Source: CF-162 sp040882565
GTDB taxonomy: Bacteria > Chloroflexota > Dehalococcoidia > SM23-28-2 > RBG-16-64-32
Direction of reading: 5' to 3'
Length of the DNA: 64,000 nt
NCBI GenBank assembly: GCA_040882565.1
Contig: JBBEAZ010000044.1
Coordinates: 141,649 to 205,648 of the forward strand
The notes under the pieces were generated by a model. The model had not been told where the DNA came from and ran no database searches. It worked only from the letters and a program-made list of their open reading frames with translations. Made by a program: the position numbers and the translations under genes. This document shows, piece after piece, positions 40,096 through 48,718 of the stretch (position 1 is the stretch's first letter; every line of letters starts with the position of its first letter).

Positions 40096-40954
40096 TGCTG
40101 ACGAGGTCGCCGAACCGGCTGGAGGCGAACGTCATGACGCTGCGCAGGCTGCCGATGAACGACCCGTTGCTGGGCTCCGGCTGACCGAGAACGTCAGCGA
40201 CCAGGCGAAGGCTGTGCCACCAAGGGGTCTCCTCGGTTGAGACTGGAGCGTTCACTGCCACCGTCTCCGGAGTTGCGGTTGGCGCCGGCGGTGGCGGGGC
40301 CTGTTCGGCAACGGGTGCCGGTGGGATCGGCGCGGGAGTCGGTTGCTCAACAACTACAGGCGCCGGCGCCGGTGCGACGGGCTCGGGCTCTGGTGGAGGA
40401 GCAACCGGAGGCGGCGGAGCGGTGTGCCCACCGAATTCCGTCGCCCAGTACCAGCCGAATGCAGACGTTGCGTCATACGCGCGGGCGATACCTATTACCG
40501 TATAGTTTGGGCTAAGCATGTTGGCGTTGTGCCCCGGCGAACCCTTCCACATCTCAAGCGAAGCCTGCGCGCCTTCCGTGCCAGCGACAAGATTCTCGCC
40601 GCGGTAGGTGTTGTAGGAATATCCCATGGCGTCCATCCGCGCGAACGGATCGCGGCCGAGCGAATCCGTATGGCTGAAGTAATTGTGGGAAGCCATATCG
40701 TTGGCCATCCAGCGCGCGACGTCGTTGAGTTGCGAGTCAAGGGAGAGCGGGCCCAACCCGTTCTGAGCCCGGTAGCCATTGAGTGTATTGAGGAATGTCT
40801 GCTCTTCGGAGTCCAACGCCTCAGCGGACTGCGGGGTGGAGGTTACAGATGCTGAGACGGCGAGCGCCGCAAACAGTCCGATTATTACGAAAAATCGAGC
40901 AATTGTGAGACATTGAGCTGGCAATGAGGTTGATGCTGGCAAGTTTATTCTCAA
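40085..40954 (-). CDS. Secreted CAP-domain (SCP/PR-1-like) protein
   Basis: A 289-residue exported protein: signal or anchor helix at about 18-38, then a CAP domain at 50-178 with the conserved HNYFSHTDSLG, YRGENLVAG and MWKGSPGHNANMLSP, giving the His/Glu/Glu/His cavity residues. A long Pro/Ala/Glu repeat (PPPVAPPPEPEPVAPAPAP) follows as cell-wall spacer, ending in a short helical tail (LRSVMTFASSRFGDLV). Function unknown in bacteria (proposed protease or lipid binding). Confidence 0.87.
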   Translation of the reverse strand: MRINLPASTSLPAQCLTIARFFVIIGLFAALAVSASVTSTPQSAEALDSEEQTFLNTLNGYRAQNGLGPLSLDSQLNDVARWMANDMASHNYFSHTDSLGRDPFARMDAMGYSYNTYRGENLVAGTEGAQASLEMWKGSPGHNANMLSPNYTVIGIARAYDATSAFGWYWATEFGGHTAPPPPVAPPPEPEPVAPAPAPVVVEQPTPAPIPPAPVAEQAPPPPAPTATPETVAVNAPVSTEETPWWHSLRLVADVLGQPEPSNGSFIGSLRSVMTFASSRFGDLVSITH

Positions 40955-41056
40955 CGCGTGCCTGTTGACGCCTTTCTAGTCCGACCGGGGCGTCTGCCCA
41001 CCGGGTCGTTCTCAGAGTTCAGTAGGGAAGATGACAACGAGTTAAGAGCGTTACCC

Positions 41057-41770
41057 ATGGATTCGCTGGACGCTGTTTTGAATCGGTTAAGCCTCGGTGT
41101 GTCATCGGATAAGACGGCCATCCTCGTGCGTTACGCGGCCTTGATTCGCGAGAACAGCGAGCGCGCCGGCCTGACCTCCCGCGGCGATGTCGCAGCGATC
41201 GAGCAACGTCATTTCGCGGAGTCACTGGCGTTACTGCTGGCGTTGGAAGAACGCGGCCTGGCGCGGGATCCTGTGATCGACATCGGCAGCGGCGCCGGGT
41301 TCCCGGGGTTGCCCATCAAGATCTTCAGGCCGGAGTTGCGGATGACGTTGTTGGAGGCGAACGCCAAGAAGGCAGCCTTCCTAGAACGCGTCATCGCCGA
41401 GCTTGCGCTGAAGGGAGTCGACGTGGTCAACGAGCGGGCAGAGGACACCGCACGCCTGCCGGATCACCGGGGCATTTACGCCCTGGCTATGGCGAGAACA
41501 GTGGCGCCGCTACGGGTCCTTCTGGAGTTGGCGCTGCCCCTCCTGCAGCTCGGCGGTGTTCTGGCAGCGCCAAAGGGAAGTGCCGCGACGCGTGAAATCA
41601 CGGAGGCTGAGGATGCGCTTCGCGAATTAGGAGGAGTCGTCGAAGAGACTTGGCCGCTCGGACCGCCGTTGGCGGGGCCGACGCCAACGGTTGTGCTAGT
41701 GCGCAAGCGAGTGGATACGCCGGAACGCTACCCGAGGCGCGCTGGAATACCAAGGAAACGGCCGTTGTAG
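41057..41770 (+). CDS. rsmG: 16S rRNA (guanine-527-N7)-methyltransferase RsmG
   Basis: A 237-residue SAM methyltransferase that methylates G527 of 16S rRNA. The SAM site VIDIGSGAGFPGLPIKI (about 77-93), LLEANAKKAAFLERVI and the APKG motif near 175 match RsmG (GidB). ATG 41057 was chosen where similarity begins (MDSLDAVLNRLSLGVSS); the frame is open to a GTG at 40958. RsmG is often encoded near the replication origin, which does not show clearly here. Confidence 0.9.
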   Translation: MDSLDAVLNRLSLGVSSDKTAILVRYAALIRENSERAGLTSRGDVAAIEQRHFAESLALLLALEERGLARDPVIDIGSGAGFPGLPIKIFRPELRMTLLEANAKKAAFLERVIAELALKGVDVVNERAEDTARLPDHRGIYALAMARTVAPLRVLLELALPLLQLGGVLAAPKGSAATREITEAEDALRELGGVVEETWPLGPPLAGPTPTVVLVRKRVDTPERYPRRAGIPRKRPL

Positions 41771-41803
41771 CCGACAGTCTGCTCTCGTAACAGGTGCAAG
41801 TGG

Positions 41804-41809
41804 TACAAT
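41804..41809 (+). promoter_or_regulatory. TACAAT -10 box
   Basis: TACAAT 17 bases before ATG 41827; expected transcription start near 41816, giving a leader of about 11 bases. Confidence 0.45.
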
Positions 41810-41826
41810 CAGCCGAACTACGGCTT

Positions 41827-42465
41827 ATGACGCGAATGACGCGACGCGCCCGGACGGAGAACGACAGCGTCCAGACGATGGGCTGGCTTGGTCGACTCGT
41901 CCGCCTCGATTACACCGTTTTCGAAGAGCTCCGTAGCGATCGGTCCGCCACGCCTACTGCGCTTGTCATTGTCCTTGCCTGTGGCATCCTCGGCGGCATT
42001 GGCACCTGGCTCTGGGCGCTTCAGCACGATGACTTCACCGGGCTGGACGTCATGGACGTGCTGCTCAAGTCCGTCATCGCCGGCAGCATCGTTCAGACTG
42101 CGGTCTGGTTCGCCTGGGTCTACATCACTTACATGCTGGTCGCCCGCGTCTTCGGGTCGCCAGTTCTTTTCGCGGAGTTGACGCGCGTGATGGGTTTTGC
42201 TTTTGCACCCGTCGCTCTCAACATCTTCGTGGCAATTGCGCCGCTGGCAATTCCTTTCGGGTTGCTCGGCTATGGCGCCGCGCTCCTGCTCACCTCAGCA
42301 GCGGTGGAGCACACGGCCGATGTCGAACCGCGGCAAGCGATGCTGGCCACACTGGCGGGCTTCGGGGTCTTCCTGGTCTTCATGGGCGCATTCGCCAACG
42401 TCATGGAAGTCGGGACGTTTGGCGGCCTGGCCCCGGGCATTCTCTTCTTCTCGCTCGACCTCTAG
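41827..42465 (+). CDS. Yip1-domain membrane protein
   Basis: A 212-residue protein with five hydrophobic segments characteristic of the Yip1/YIP1-like family: LDYTVFEELRSDRSATPTALVIVLACG, then AGSIVQTAVWFAWVYITYMLVAR and GFAFAPVALNIFVAIAPL. Function in bacteria unknown. ATG 41827 is favoured by the TACAAT box over an upstream GTG (41794) and a later ATG at 41878 (MGWLGRLVRLD). Confidence 0.75.
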   Translation: MTRMTRRARTENDSVQTMGWLGRLVRLDYTVFEELRSDRSATPTALVIVLACGILGGIGTWLWALQHDDFTGLDVMDVLLKSVIAGSIVQTAVWFAWVYITYMLVARVFGSPVLFAELTRVMGFAFAPVALNIFVAIAPLAIPFGLLGYGAALLLTSAAVEHTADVEPRQAMLATLAGFGVFLVFMGAFANVMEVGTFGGLAPGILFFSLDL

Positions 42466-42514
42466 GCCACGCGTCTCGCGAGCGACCGGGCGCTGCGCTA
42501 AGCTTGTGCCACTC

Positions 42515-42532
42515 GACCCCAGACGCGGGGTC
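42515..42532 (+). terminator. Weak terminator hairpin after the Yip1 gene
   Basis: GACCCC / GGGGTC with a 6-base loop, followed by CTTTC. Short stem, so low confidence. Confidence 0.35.
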
Positions 42533-42552
42533 CTTTCAGCGGGGAGCCTTTC

Positions 42553-43788
42553 GTGCAGGGGTCTGACAGGTCGCTTCAGGCGAATATCTGGAAGTACTAC
42601 CTCTTCCATTTTTTCCTGAACCTGCAGCTGTGGTTCCCGATCTGGATCATCTACCTAACGGAGAAGCGCGGTCTGACGCTGACCGAGGTGACACTGATCG
42701 ACGTCCCCTTCTGGGTCTCGATCATGGTGCTCCAGATCCCCGGGGCCGCACTCGCGGACCGCTGGGGCCGCAAACCAACACTCGTCGCCGCCGCGACTGC
42801 ATTCGCCGCCGCGGTGACATTTTTCGCACTGGCCAACTCCTTCCCGTTGTTGCTGGGCGCCTACCTGGTCTGGGGAGTAGCATTTGCCCTCCTGTACGGG
42901 ACGGAGTCGGCGTTCATCTACGACTCGCTGAAGGCAGCTGGACGAGAGGACGAGTATCCGCGCATCTACGGGCGCGGCTGGGCGATCGCGACTGCAGCGC
43001 AGGTCGGCGGTACGTTGATCGGCGCACCCCTTGCTCAGGAGACGAGTCTGGTATTTCCGATACTGCTCAGCGGGGGCATCGCCAGCATCGCAGCTCTCGT
43101 CGCGCTTACATTCCGCGAGCCGCAAGTGATGTCGACCGCGCACCACCCGAACTACGGGGAGATCATCCGGGAAGCGATGGCGGTTGTGCGCAGGCAGCCC
43201 GACATCCGATATGCGATCCTCTTCTTCGGGTTGGTCACGCTTGGCAACATCGCGCCGGTGTTCTTCTTCCAGCCGTTCCTGCGTGACCACGGTATCGACG
43301 TCGGCGACCTGGGGTTCTGGCAAACGCCGATGCGAATCGCAGGCATCCTCGGAGCACTCAGTGCGCATCGCCTCATCCGCAGCCTGGGCGAACGCGGCGC
43401 CTTTTTGATGATGCCTGTGGCACTGGTGCTGTCATATCTGCTGTTGGCGTCGTGGGATTCGGCGTATGCACAGGTATCGTTCTCGATGATGGGGTTCATG
43501 ATGATCTTCTCGCAGCCGGCCGTGACCGACTACGTGAACAAACGCGTCGCCAGCCAGCAACGGGCAACTGTCGTCTCGCTCACGAACCTCATTCGTTCGG
43601 CGGTGCTGATTCCGAGCGCGCCGCTGCTGGGCATCCTGGCGGACGAAGCGTCGCTGCGCGTGGCATTTGGCACGGGCGCCGGCCTGATCGCGGTACTGGG
43701 CCTGCCACTGATGCTGTTATGGATGCCGCACTTGACGCGACGACCGCTTGCCACGGAACCGGCGCCCGTCCGTGTGGATAGCGCTTGA
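42553..43788 (+). CDS. Major facilitator superfamily transporter
   Basis: A 411-residue, 12-helix MFS protein. The loop 2-3 motif ALADRWGRKPTLVAAA near residue 75 is the standard A-motif. ANIWKYYLFHFFLNLQLWFPIWIIYLTEKRGL resembles transporters annotated as drug or sugar exporters of the MFS_1 group. GTG start with GCGGGGAG upstream. Its stop overlaps sequence just before a TetR-type regulator, which may control it. Substrate unknown. Confidence 0.83.
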   Translation: MQGSDRSLQANIWKYYLFHFFLNLQLWFPIWIIYLTEKRGLTLTEVTLIDVPFWVSIMVLQIPGAALADRWGRKPTLVAAATAFAAAVTFFALANSFPLLLGAYLVWGVAFALLYGTESAFIYDSLKAAGREDEYPRIYGRGWAIATAAQVGGTLIGAPLAQETSLVFPILLSGGIASIAALVALTFREPQVMSTAHHPNYGEIIREAMAVVRRQPDIRYAILFFGLVTLGNIAPVFFFQPFLRDHGIDVGDLGFWQTPMRIAGILGALSAHRLIRSLGERGAFLMMPVALVLSYLLLASWDSAYAQVSFSMMGFMMIFSQPAVTDYVNKRVASQQRATVVSLTNLIRSAVLIPSAPLLGILADEASLRVAFGTGAGLIAVLGLPLMLLWMPHLTRRPLATEPAPVRVDSA

Positions 43789-43824
43789 CAAGCGAGCGGA
43801 GTGGGCAAGATACTCTCGTCGTAA

Positions 43825-43836
43825 GTGCGCGCGCAC
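43825..43836. promoter_or_regulatory. Perfect palindrome upstream of tetR-type gene
   Basis: GTGCGCGCGCAC, a 12-base perfect dyad 15 bases before ATG 43851. A likely operator for the TetR-family protein; alternating GC makes chance occurrence less negligible. Confidence 0.45.
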
Positions 43837-43850
43837 GCACAAACATCACG

Positions 43851-44489
43851 ATGAATCGTATCGCATTCGCCAAGAAGGACAAGGAATTGCGTCAGCAGGC
43901 GCTGATTGACGCCGCAAACGCAGTGTTCGCGGAGCATGGGTTCGACGCCGCGACGACCCGCGAAATCGCCGAGCGCGCAGGCTGTGCGGAGGGGCTGATC
44001 CATCGCTACTTCACGAGCAAGCGCGGCCTTTTACTGGCGATTCTCGACGAGAGGTCGTCCGTTGTGGCGGAAGAGTTCGGAGCCGGACTGCCCGAGACTG
44101 ACTGCGTTGTTGAGGAGGTCCAGCAGATCCTTCTGCGCGAGGTCGACGCCAAGTGGGAAAGGCGCGATTTCATGCGCGTCTGCATCTCACAGGCGGCGAT
44201 CGACCCTGAGGTTGGGAAGGCCGTACGGGAACTGGTGCAGTCACGACTGGTCGCGTTTATCGGGGCGAGGCTGCAGCGTCACCAGGCTGCGGGACGCATC
44301 CGCCCGGACACGGACGTCACAGCGATCGCCGAGGTGATTAGCGGCCTCGGGTTTGCAGCCGGGTTCATGTACCGGATCGCCTTCGGAGCGAGCCGCGAAG
44401 AGACCGAACGAGTTGTGCAAGAAGCCGCCGCGGCAATTGCCCGCGGCATATCGACAAGCCCACATGCCCCTGAGGAGGTTCGCCAATGA
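43851..44489 (+). CDS. TetR/AcrR-family transcriptional regulator
   Basis: A 212-residue repressor. Helix-turn-helix at about 28-50: FDAATTREIAERAGCAEGLIHRYFTSKRGLL. The C-terminal ligand domain is helical and not specific. ATG 43851 is preferred; the frame runs further up without similarity. Its stop overlaps the ATG of the LLM oxidoreductase gene (ATGA), so the two are cotranslated, and the MFS gene lies 62 bases upstream on the same strand. Confidence 0.88.
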   Translation: MNRIAFAKKDKELRQQALIDAANAVFAEHGFDAATTREIAERAGCAEGLIHRYFTSKRGLLLAILDERSSVVAEEFGAGLPETDCVVEEVQQILLREVDAKWERRDFMRVCISQAAIDPEVGKAVRELVQSRLVAFIGARLQRHQAAGRIRPDTDVTAIAEVISGLGFAAGFMYRIAFGASREETERVVQEAAAAIARGISTSPHAPEEVRQ

Positions 44490-45370
44490 AGATCGGACTG
44501 CAGGTACCCTATTTCACCTGGTCGGGCGGCGCGCCCGAGTTGGGTGCGAAGCTCGGGGAGGTTGCCCGCACGGCCGAAGGAGCGGGCTTCGACTCCATCT
44601 GGGTGATGGACCACTTCTTCCAGATCCCGATGGTGGGCCCGGCAGAGAACGACATGCTCGAGTCGTACACAACACTCGGGTTTCTGGCGGGGCAGACGAA
44701 GCGCCTTGGACTCGGAGCGCTGGTCACCGGCGTGACCTACCGCCACCCGGGTGTGCTGATCAAGCAAGTGACCACGCTCGACGTGCTGTCGGGCGGGCGA
44801 GCCTGGCTCGGCATCGGGGCCGCGTGGTTCGACCGGGAGCACGACGGCTTGGGCGTCACGTTCCCGCCCCTGAAGGAGCGCTTCGAGCGCCTGGAGGAGG
44901 CACTGAAGATCGCGCACCAGATGTGGAACGATGACAACAACGGTGCCTTCGACGGCAAGCACTACCAGTTGAAGGAGACACTCAACGTCCCGCAGTCACT
45001 TTCGAAACCCCATCCGCGGATCCTGATCGGCGGGACGGGCGAGAAGAAGACGCTGCGACTCGTCGCGAAGTATGCCGACGCCTGTAACATCTTCTCGATG
45101 CCCGGCGAAGCGTTCGTGCAGCAGAAACTCGATGTGCTCCGAGAGCACTGCGAGCGTGAGGGGCGCAACTACGACGACATCGAGAAGACGGCCTACACCG
45201 TGATGAACCCCGGGCTAAACGGCGAGAACACCGGCGCGATGGTGGAAGAGTTCGGCAAGCTTGCCGAACTCGGCATCAACACCGTCATCGGCAGCGTCGG
45301 CAGCGTCGATGCTCTGACGCCGGTCGAGACTATTGGCAGAGACGTGATCCCGCAGGTGGCAAACCTGTAG
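44486..45370 (+). CDS. LLM-class (luciferase-like) F420- or flavin-dependent oxidoreductase
   Basis: A 294-residue TIM-barrel oxidoreductase. MKIGLQVPYFTW, AEGAGFDSIWVMDHFFQIP, GALVTGVTYRHPGVLIKQVTTLDVLSGGRAWLGIGAAWF and HPRILIGGTGEKKTLRLVAKYADACN match the F420-dependent LLM subgroup. F420 versus FMN cannot be settled from sequence alone. It is cotranslated with the TetR regulator and followed by a drug-type exporter, suggesting modification plus export of a small molecule. Confidence 0.86.
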   Translation: MKIGLQVPYFTWSGGAPELGAKLGEVARTAEGAGFDSIWVMDHFFQIPMVGPAENDMLESYTTLGFLAGQTKRLGLGALVTGVTYRHPGVLIKQVTTLDVLSGGRAWLGIGAAWFDREHDGLGVTFPPLKERFERLEEALKIAHQMWNDDNNGAFDGKHYQLKETLNVPQSLSKPHPRILIGGTGEKKTLRLVAKYADACNIFSMPGEAFVQQKLDVLREHCEREGRNYDDIEKTAYTVMNPGLNGENTGAMVEEFGKLAELGINTVIGSVGSVDALTPVETIGRDVIPQVANL

Positions 45371-45397
45371 CGATCTCCGAGAGCTAGTAGGCGCGAG

Positions 45398-46879
45398 ATG
45401 AGATTGGGGCGGCTCGAATACAAGTGGATAGTGGGCATCGTCTTCGTGTTTGGTCTGTTCATGGACCTCCTGGACATGACGATCGTCAACGTCGCGCTCC
45501 CGGAGCTTGCCGACTCGCTCGACGTCGACCCGCGCTCGGCGGCGACTGACATTCAGTGGGTTGTCACAGGTTACCTGCTGAGCCTGGCCGTGTTCATCCC
45601 GGTGTCGGGCTGGCTGGGCGACCGCTTCGGTACGAAGCGAATTTTCATGACGGCGCTGTTCCTGTTTACGTTGGCGTCGTTTGCGTGTGGGATGGCCTGG
45701 AACCTCGAATCGCTGATCGCTTTCCGCGTCCTGCAGGGCGTCGGAGGGGGCATGCTGACGCCAGTTGGTACGGCGATGCTGTTCCGCGCCTTCCCGCCGC
45801 ATGAGAGAGCAAAAGGCGCGGCGATCCTGATGATCCCAATGGTCGTGGCTCCGGCAAGTGGGCCGGTGATTGGCGGCTATCTCGTCGAGTATCACACCTG
45901 GCGGCTGATCTTCCTGATCAACATCCCGGTCGGCCTGCTAGGACTGTTGTTCGCCGGCCTTTTCTTACACGAAGAGAAGCAGGAGGCGCCCGGCCGCCTT
46001 GACTTGCCCGGGCTCGGGCTCGCTGCGGTGGGCCTGGGGGCGTTGATGTACGCGCTGGCTGAGGCCGGGCGCAAGGGGATCGACGATCCCAGCGTGATGC
46101 TGCTCGGAGGCATGGGGCTGGCGGTCATCGGTTTGTTCGTTGTCGTGGAGTACTTCACGAAGGAGCCGATGATTGACGTGCGCCTGTTCACGAACAAGTT
46201 GTTTACAGCGGCGAACGTGGTGCAGATCGTGGGTTTTGCCGGGTTAATGGGTGGCTTGTTCATGGTGCCGTTGCTCCTGCAATCGGAGATGGGCATGTCG
46301 CCTTTTGAGTCAGGGTTGACGACGTTCCCGCAGGCGATCGGCATCGTGATGATGGTGCAGGTCAGCAGTCGCGTTTACGGGCGGTTCGGACCGCGGCGGC
46401 TGCTGATGTTCGGTCTGACAGGCGTGACCTTGACGACCCTAGCGTTCCTCTGGGTCGACCTGGGGACGAACCAGTGGTGGATCAGGTTGATCATGTTCCT
46501 GCGCGGCTGCTCTTTCTCGTTCATTATCCTTTCGTTGCAGACCGCGACTTACGCGACGATCAGGCCAGAGATGATGGGCCGAGCTAGCGCTGTCTCGAAT
46601 GCTGGACGGCAGGTGGGAGCGAGCTTTGGGGTAGCCCTGCTTGCGACGATTCTGACCAGCCGCCTCTCGGCGCACGACACGTCCCTTGGGCCGGCAGGGG
46701 ACTCGGGAGCGGCGCTAACGGCGTTCCACGAGGCCTTCGTCGCGGCAGCTGTGCTGACCATGCTCGGCGCCGTCGCGGCCTTGCTCGTCAGCGACAAGGA
46801 AGCGGCGGTCTCGATGCGAGTACAGGAGGTCGCTGTGGACGGCGAACCGCCCGGAGTGATAGTGAGCGCGGGGCACTAG
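45398..46879 (+). CDS. MFS multidrug exporter, DHA2 (EmrB/QacA) family
   Basis: A 493-residue, 14-helix transporter. Motif D1 appears as LLDMTIVNVALPELADSL (about 23-40), motif A as SGWLGDRFGTKRIF, and motif C as VVAPASGPVIGGYLV. Proton-coupled export of hydrophobic compounds is the family role. It lies 27 bases after the LLM gene; the TetR-LLM-DHA2 set looks like one regulated unit. The stop shares CTAG with the convergent gene. Confidence 0.87.
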   Translation: MRLGRLEYKWIVGIVFVFGLFMDLLDMTIVNVALPELADSLDVDPRSAATDIQWVVTGYLLSLAVFIPVSGWLGDRFGTKRIFMTALFLFTLASFACGMAWNLESLIAFRVLQGVGGGMLTPVGTAMLFRAFPPHERAKGAAILMIPMVVAPASGPVIGGYLVEYHTWRLIFLINIPVGLLGLLFAGLFLHEEKQEAPGRLDLPGLGLAAVGLGALMYALAEAGRKGIDDPSVMLLGGMGLAVIGLFVVVEYFTKEPMIDVRLFTNKLFTAANVVQIVGFAGLMGGLFMVPLLLQSEMGMSPFESGLTTFPQAIGIVMMVQVSSRVYGRFGPRRLLMFGLTGVTLTTLAFLWVDLGTNQWWIRLIMFLRGCSFSFIILSLQTATYATIRPEMMGRASAVSNAGRQVGASFGVALLATILTSRLSAHDTSLGPAGDSGAALTAFHEAFVAAAVLTMLGAVAALLVSDKEAAVSMRVQEVAVDGEPPGVIVSAGH

Positions 46880-47469
46880 GCCGAGGCGTTCGACGATGCG
46901 GCGCGCCGCTTGCCGAGCTGCGACAGAAAGCCGATTAGCGCTCCCGCGAATGGCGCGATACCGGCAGCAAAGATCAATTGGACGAGACCGTCAAGATTGC
47001 TGTCGGCATCTGGCGGTGGCGTTGAGTTCGATTCGGCGACAATCACGACGGTCCAGGCGAACACTAAGAACGCCGTGGAGCCCGCCACCCATGCCCAAAG
47101 TCCTCTCACCTGACGAGCAGCAAGCAAAGGCGCCCCTATCAAGGTGGCGATCAAGACGAACCCGGTAGGCAATCGCAGCACCAGTGGAGCGGATGCATCT
47201 TCAAGGGCATGGCCGGTCAGCAAGGACGCAAAGACGAGCGCTCCACCCACCGCCATGATCCCCGCCGATCGAAGCGCAGGCTCTTGTGCGCGATCTTGAA
47301 GCGATCCACCCGTCAGCAGGAGCCTCAACAAGACCGCCACCCCGCATGGTGCAAGGACGATCAGAACCAGAGGGGCGATCCAGAAGATGGCGTCGAACCA
47401 GAGAAGTGTAATAGCGGCAATGGCAAGAAGTGCCAGTGACGAGCCAACGATTACTACTCGGTGATCCAT
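46876..47469 (-). CDS. Hypothetical six-helix membrane protein
   Basis: A 197-residue protein with about six hydrophobic segments and short loops (VVIVGSSLALLAIAAITLLWF, LVLIVLAPCGVAVLLRLLLTGG, LVQLIFAAGIAPFAGALIGFL). ATG 47469 has GGGAG six bases upstream; the open frame further up has no such site. No family recognised. A Ser/Asn/Ala-rich basic tail (GKRRAASSNASA) follows the last helix. Confidence 0.65.
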   Translation of the reverse strand: MDHRVVIVGSSLALLAIAAITLLWFDAIFWIAPLVLIVLAPCGVAVLLRLLLTGGSLQDRAQEPALRSAGIMAVGGALVFASLLTGHALEDASAPLVLRLPTGFVLIATLIGAPLLAARQVRGLWAWVAGSTAFLVFAWTVVIVAESNSTPPPDADSNLDGLVQLIFAAGIAPFAGALIGFLSQLGKRRAASSNASA

Positions 47470-47498
47470 GGCGCTCCCTGTCAAACGGGAGGTCCGCA

Positions 47499-47858
47499 TC
47501 ATGCGGATGTCGTCACACCCTCCGAAGCGGCTTCCCAGCGGTCTGCCCAACCGGAGACGGCGCCGATCACGGCTTCGAGATCGTGGCCCTTGGCCGTCAG
47601 CGAGTATTCGACTCGCACCGGGGTTTCAGGTACGACCGTGCGAAGGATGATGCCTTCGGCTTCGAGTTCCTTGAGGCGCTCGGCGAGCATGCGGTCGCTG
47701 AGGCCAGGAACGGTGCCAGAGAGTTCGCTAAAGCGGGTGACGCCCGACATCATCGCGCGCAAAATCGCACCGGTCCAGCGGCGGCCAATCAGCTCAACCG
47801 CGCGGTGATACTTCGGGCAGAAGGCGCCGAGTTTGTTTGGCAAAATCGCTGTTTTCAT
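47499..47858 (-). CDS. HxlR-family transcriptional regulator
   Basis: A 119-residue winged-helix regulator. CPKYHRAVELIGRRWTGAILRAMMSGVTRFSEL and GLSDRMLAERLKELEAEGIILRTVVPETPVRVEYSLT are the full HxlR domain; Cys14 is in the position used for thiol/electrophile sensing in several family members. It is divergent from yceI, and a perfect dyad in the shared promoter (47888-47915) is the likely operator for both genes. Confidence 0.9.
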   Translation of the reverse strand: MKTAILPNKLGAFCPKYHRAVELIGRRWTGAILRAMMSGVTRFSELSGTVPGLSDRMLAERLKELEAEGIILRTVVPETPVRVEYSLTAKGHDLEAVIGAVSGWADRWEAASEGVTTSA

Positions 47859-47878
47859 TCTTATCCTTCGTAAGCCGC

Positions 47879-47915
47879 TTGACAAGTGTAAGCTAACGTC
47901 TGTAAAGTAGCTTAC
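47879..47915 (+). promoter_or_regulatory. yceI promoter with HxlR operator candidate
   Basis: TTGACA (47879-47884) and TAAAGT (47903-47908, 18-base spacing) form a promoter toward yceI. Over it lies a perfect inverted repeat, GTAAGCTA (47888-47895) and TAGCTTAC (47908-47915), separated by 12 bases. Confidence 0.7.
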
Positions 47916-47948
47916 TAGAAGTAAGGTGCTAATGACAAGGAGGCCAGA

Positions 47949-48500
47949 ATGACCATAGCACAGAAGACACAGACCGCGACCTGGAGCGTCGATAAGACGC
48001 ACTCGAACGTCGATTTCGAGGTGAAGCACTTGATGATCAGCACAGTACGCGGGCATTTCCGCGAGTTTGACGCCACACTCTACATCGATGAAGAGCAGCC
48101 GGAGAACTCTAGCGTGAGCGCCAGCATCGAGGTGGCGAGCATCGACACCAACGCCGACGCGCGCGACGACCACCTGCGCTCGGATGACTTCTTCAACGCC
48201 GAGCAGTTCCCGAGGATCACCTTCGCAAGCACGAGCGTGGAACGCAAGGGGGATACGAAGTTTCTCCTGACCGGCAACCTGACGATCCGCGACGTTACCC
48301 GCCAGGTGGCGCTCGACGGCGAATTCGAAGGCCGAATCCAGGACCCCTGGGGCAATGACCGCGCGGCGTTCAGCGCCTCGACGGAGATCAGCCGCGAGGA
48401 CTTCAACGTGCGCTGGAACCAGGCGCTGGAGCTCGGCGGCGTGGCGGTCGGTGACAAAGTGAAGATCCACCTCTACATCGAAGCAGTCCGCCAGGGCTAG
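47949..48500 (+). CDS. YceI-family lipocalin-like protein
   Basis: A 183-residue YceI protein, a beta-barrel that binds isoprenoid chains. TWSVDKTHSNVDFEVKHLMISTVRGHFREFDATLYID, then DDHLRSDDFFNAEQFPRITFAST and LTIRDVTRQVALDGEFEG, are complete. There is no signal peptide, so it is cytosolic, as in many Gram-positive-type relatives. Excellent AAGGAGG site. Controlled by the divergent HxlR regulator by inference. Confidence 0.9.
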   Translation: MTIAQKTQTATWSVDKTHSNVDFEVKHLMISTVRGHFREFDATLYIDEEQPENSSVSASIEVASIDTNADARDDHLRSDDFFNAEQFPRITFASTSVERKGDTKFLLTGNLTIRDVTRQVALDGEFEGRIQDPWGNDRAAFSASTEISREDFNVRWNQALELGGVAVGDKVKIHLYIEAVRQG

Positions 48501-48529
48501 AGCTTCGTATAAGAAAAGGAGGTTGAGGG

Positions 48530-48706
48530 ATGGTAAACCTGAAGGCTTGCAGCCGCTGCGGCGGGGACGTACTGATCGAGGAGTACCTCGGTGAGAGCGA
48601 CTTCGTCTGTCTGCAGTGCGGGCACCGGACAGCGGTGCCGGCCGCGCAGCCGGCGTACCGCATCGTCCGCCGTCGGCGCACCACGCCGGTCAAGCGCGCC
48701 GCTTAA
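48530..48706 (+). CDS. Small zinc-ribbon protein
   Basis: A 58-residue protein: MVNLKACSRCGGDVLIEEYLG, then DFVCLQCGHRTA. Two CxxC pairs 20-odd residues apart make a zinc ribbon; the tail is basic (RIVRRRRTTPVKRAA) and may bind nucleic acid. AAAAGGAGG lies 7 bases before the ATG, 29 bases after the yceI stop, so it is probably in the yceI operon. A rho-independent terminator follows at 48726. Confidence 0.75.
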   Translation: MVNLKACSRCGGDVLIEEYLGESDFVCLQCGHRTAVPAAQPAYRIVRRRRTTPVKRAA

Positions 48707-48718
48707 ATCAAACACATC

